Below are positions 2,812 to 5,549 of a DNA stretch of 5,549 nucleotides, piece by piece. The translations under genes were made by a program, and so were the position numbers. The stretch is from Desulfobacteraceae bacterium (GTDB taxonomy: Bacteria; Desulfobacterota; Desulfobacteria; Desulfobacterales; Desulfosalsimonadaceae): assembly GCA_007136525.1 (NCBI GenBank), contig SLGU01000172.1:1-5549 (forward strand), in the 5' to 3' direction. Each line of letters starts with the position of its first letter. The stretch's first letter is position 1. Under the pieces are notes generated by a model. It saw nothing but the letters and a program-made list of their open reading frames with translations. It was not told the origin of the DNA and ran no database searches.

Positions 2812-5549
2812 GAGTTTCTCCGGCGCAAAGATTACGGAATTGAGATTCACACCACGGACACCTTCGAGCAGGCCCTGCACGAACTGGCCATGGGCCGCCA
2901 CGATGCCGTGATCATTCAGCGGCTTGTTGCCCTCCGTATTCTCCAGGAAACCGAAATTCCGAATCTTCGGGTGATAGACAGGCCTGTTGAAGATTTCCGC
3001 CAGGATTTCTGCTTTGCCGTCAGGAAAGGCGACAGTAAAACCCTTGCGCTGCTTAATGAAGGGCTCTCCATTGCCATTGCGGACGGAACATACCGCAGTT
3101 TACACGCCAAATGGTTTGCCGCCCTGGAGCTGCCTTCCCACCGGCGCATCGTGGTCGGCGGGGATCATAACTATCCGCCTTATGAATTTCTGGATGAAAG
3201 AGGCCGACCCACCGGATACAACGTCGATCTTACACGGGCCATTGCCAGGGAATCGGGGCTTGAAACAGAAATTCGTCTCGGCCCGTGGGCTGAAATCCGT
3301 GAACTGCTTGCCCGGGGGCAAATTGACGTGATCCAGGGCATGCTGTATTCCCCGGAACGCGACCTGACATTCGATTTTGCCCCGCCACACACCGTAAATC
3401 ATTACATCAGCGTCGTGCGAAAAGGAGAAGGGCGGCCCGCACCTGAAACGATCGGGGACCTTGCAGATTTGCAAATCGTGGTCCAGGCGGGCGATATCAT
3501 GCACGACTTTATGGTTGAAAACGGACTCGAAGAGCAGGTCGCCACGGTGGACTCCCACGAGCACGCCCTGAGGGAACTGGCTGAAGGAATGCACGACGGT
3601 GCACTGGTTTCTCGGTTGACGGCCCTTTACCTGATCAGCCGGTATGAATGGACGCATCTTGTGATGGGTCAAAAGCCGCTGCTTTCCCCCGAATTTGGCT
3701 ATGCGGTACCCTCAGGCCAAAAGGCCCTTCTGGCCCATTTCAGCGAAGGGCTGCGGATATTGGAGGAAAGCGGCGAATATCGAAGGATCAGTGATAAATG
3801 GATGGGGGTTTACCGGGAGCAGCCGGAATCTTTAACCCATATACTGCGATATTTCGCTATCGCCATTGTTCCCCTGCTTTTTATCCTTTTCATGGCATTT
3901 CTCTGGTCCTGGTCCCTTCGACAGCAGGTGGCTTACCGTACGGAAAAGCTGCGGGAAAGCATGGAGTTTCAGCGCGCCATGATTGCCTGCTCCCCCACGG
4001 CGCTTTACAGCACGGATATGAAGGGCGATGTCCTGGCATGGAACGCCTCGGCCGAAAAAATTTTCGGATGGACCCAAGAAGAAGTCATCGGCCGCCCGCT
4101 CCCCGTCATTGCCGGAAACACCAAGGCAGAATTCGCCGGCTTTCGAAACAGGATCGAGGATGGCGGGATGTGTTCGGGAATCGAAGTCATCCGTCAGAGA
4201 AAAGACGGTTCCCGGTTTCATGCAAGGCTTTCCGCAGCGGCTATTCACGATTCAAAAGGCCATATTATCGGCATTATGAGCTCGACAGAAGACATTACGG
4301 AAAGCAAACAGGCCGAACAGCGCATCGGACACTTAAACCGGGTGCTTATGGCGATACGAGAGGTGAACAGGCTGATTGTGCGTGAAAAAGACCGCCATGA
4401 ACTGATAAGCAAAACATGCCGGGTCATGGTGAACAATCGCAGTTATGCCAGCGTTCTTATCGTTTTGACATGCGAAAACGACCGGCCCGTTTCCTGGGCG
4501 GAAGCGGGCATGGGGGATGCATTTGTGCCGATAAACGCCCTTTTGGAAAGCGGGGAGCTGCCTTCTTGCTGCGCGTATGCACGGTCCATGAAAAAAACGA
4601 CCCTCATTGAAGACCGGAACACCGTTTGTGTCAATTGTCCCGTTGCATTGGAATGTGCGGAAACGAACACCCTGTGCGCTCGCCTGGTCCATGACGGTGA
4701 AACCTTCGGCTACATTGCCGCGATATTGGAAAAAACCCTGGGGATGGATCCCGAGGAGCAGAGTCTTTTCTCTGAAATGGCCGAAGATATTGCCTACGCC
4801 CTGCGCGTCCTGAAAATGGAGGAGGCCCGGGAAAAAGCCGATCAGGACCGAAAGGCCATGGAAAATCAATTGCGCCAGGCCCAAAAAATGGAGTCCATCG
4901 GCCGGTTGGCGGGCGGGGTGGCCCACGATTTCAATAACATGCTGACCATTATCAACGGCTATGCAGAGATGATGAAAGATGCGCTTTCCCCTTCCGATGC
5001 CATGCATGACAGTGTCCGGGAAATTCATGAAGCGGGCAAACGCTCGGCGGTTATCGTGCGAAAACTGCTGGCTTTTGCCAGAAAGCAGACCATCGCCCCG
5101 GTTCCCATGAACCTCAACGACAGCGTATCCGGCATGCTGAAAATGCTTCAGCGGCTTATCGGCGAAAACATCGATCTGCTCTGGAAGCCCGGCAAAGATA
5201 TCTGGCCGGTAAAGATGGACCTTTCACAGATCGACCAGATACTCGTCAATCTGGTGGTCAATTCCCGGGATGCGATTTCCGATATCGGCAAAATAACAAT
5301 AGAGACGCATAATGTTTTGGTAGACGATAAATATTGCGAAAATCATGCAGGCTTTGTTCCCGGGGCCTTTGTTATGCTGGCGGTAAGCGACAACGGCTGC
5401 GGCATGGACAACTACGTTCTGGAAAATCTGTTTGAACCGTTTTTCACCACCAAGGAGATCGGCAGGGGGACGGGTTTGGGCCTGCCGACTGTTTTCGGCA
5501 TCGTAAAGCAGAACAATGGTTTTTTAAACGTCTACAGCGAGCCGGGACA
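2812..5549 (+). CDS. Sensor histidine kinase, main part (SBP-SBP-TM-PAS-GAF-HisKA-HATPase), runs off the right edge
   Basis: Numbering is from TTG 2359. The frame is open to the window end (codons 152-1063). It holds the rest of the first SBP_bac_3 domain (to about 254, ending HAKWFA) and a second full SBP_bac_3 domain (about 263-483: NYPPYEF, GPWAEIR, YSPERD..FDF, ending DKWMG). One transmembrane helix follows (about 498-520), then PAS (about 540-648, ending EDITE) and a GAF-like domain (about 660-815) with Cys737, 738, 757, 760, 766 and 773. A coiled linker leads to HisKA with the phospho-acceptor His856 in [10 protein letters not shown]. HATPase_c has N-box Asn968, G1 DNGCGMD (1011-1017), F-box FEPFFTTK and G2 GRGTGLGL (1035-1042). 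All kinase residues are intact. BvgS/EvgS-like sensors use such periplasmic domains to detect amino acids or related small molecules; ligand and partner are unknown. A receiver domain may follow beyond the window. If TAG is a true stop, the first start beyond it is ATG 2890, giving a product without a signal peptide and hence doubtful topology. Confidence 0.88.

Noticed and set aside
3100..3672. Minus-strand frame of 190 codons opposite the second solute-binding domain
   Set aside because: It is antisense to a clearly conserved SBP_bac_3 domain, with no recognisable motif.
3798..4385. Plus-strand 195-codon frame across the transmembrane and PAS region
   Set aside because: It is a shifted frame within the kinase; the real frame gives a transmembrane helix and PAS motifs at the same place.
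4333..5028. Minus-strand frame of 231 codons opposite the GAF and HisKA region
   Set aside because: It is antisense to the phospho-acceptor His region; the coding signal belongs to the plus strand.

Overview
The window looks like an accessory stretch of a chromosome from a Gram-negative anaerobe, most likely a Desulfobacterota relative of the Desulfobacteraceae/Desulfosarcinaceae. This rests on moderately GC-rich coding DNA, the architecture of the large sensor kinase (periplasmic solute-binding domains, PAS, Cys-bearing GAF, HisKA/HATPase), and an intergenic inverted repeat of a style I associate with that group. The taxonomic call is inference; no marker gene is present.

Bases 1-321 hold no gene I can support, but contain a candidate promoter and a tandem pseudo-palindromic operator. 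Bases 322-1736 are a small plus-strand cluster. It has an XRE-type helix-turn-helix regulator (TTG start), an overlapping remnant of a type I restriction-modification methylase gene (hsdM, only about the first 23 codons recognisable), and an intact class II Fic-domain protein. The layout reads as a type I R-M operon of the form regulator-hsdM-...-fic that lost nearly all of hsdM, leaving regulator and Fic side by side.

Bases 1737-2358 are a long, mostly non-coding gap. It holds a possible tiny ORF abutting fic, weak terminator-like hairpins, a MITE-like 156-bp element with imperfect terminal inverted repeats (2119-2274) and nested mutually exclusive hairpins, and a structured leader ending in a strong Shine-Dalgarno sequence.

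From 2359 to the right edge runs one large reading frame for a membrane sensor histidine kinase. The order is signal peptide, two tandem SBP_bac_3 domains, one transmembrane helix, PAS, Cys-rich GAF, HisKA (His856) and HATPase_c, with the gene leaving the window just after the second glycine box. It is broken by a single in-frame TAG at 2809-2811 (codon 151), inside the first solute-binding domain. The frame stays open and conserved in character for more than 2.7 kb on the far side. This is either a very recent nonsense mutation, a base-calling error, or an amber codon that is translated (suppression or pyrrolysine). The amber codon and the gutted R-M locus are the two points most worth following up. 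I did not find a convincing wholly new system.
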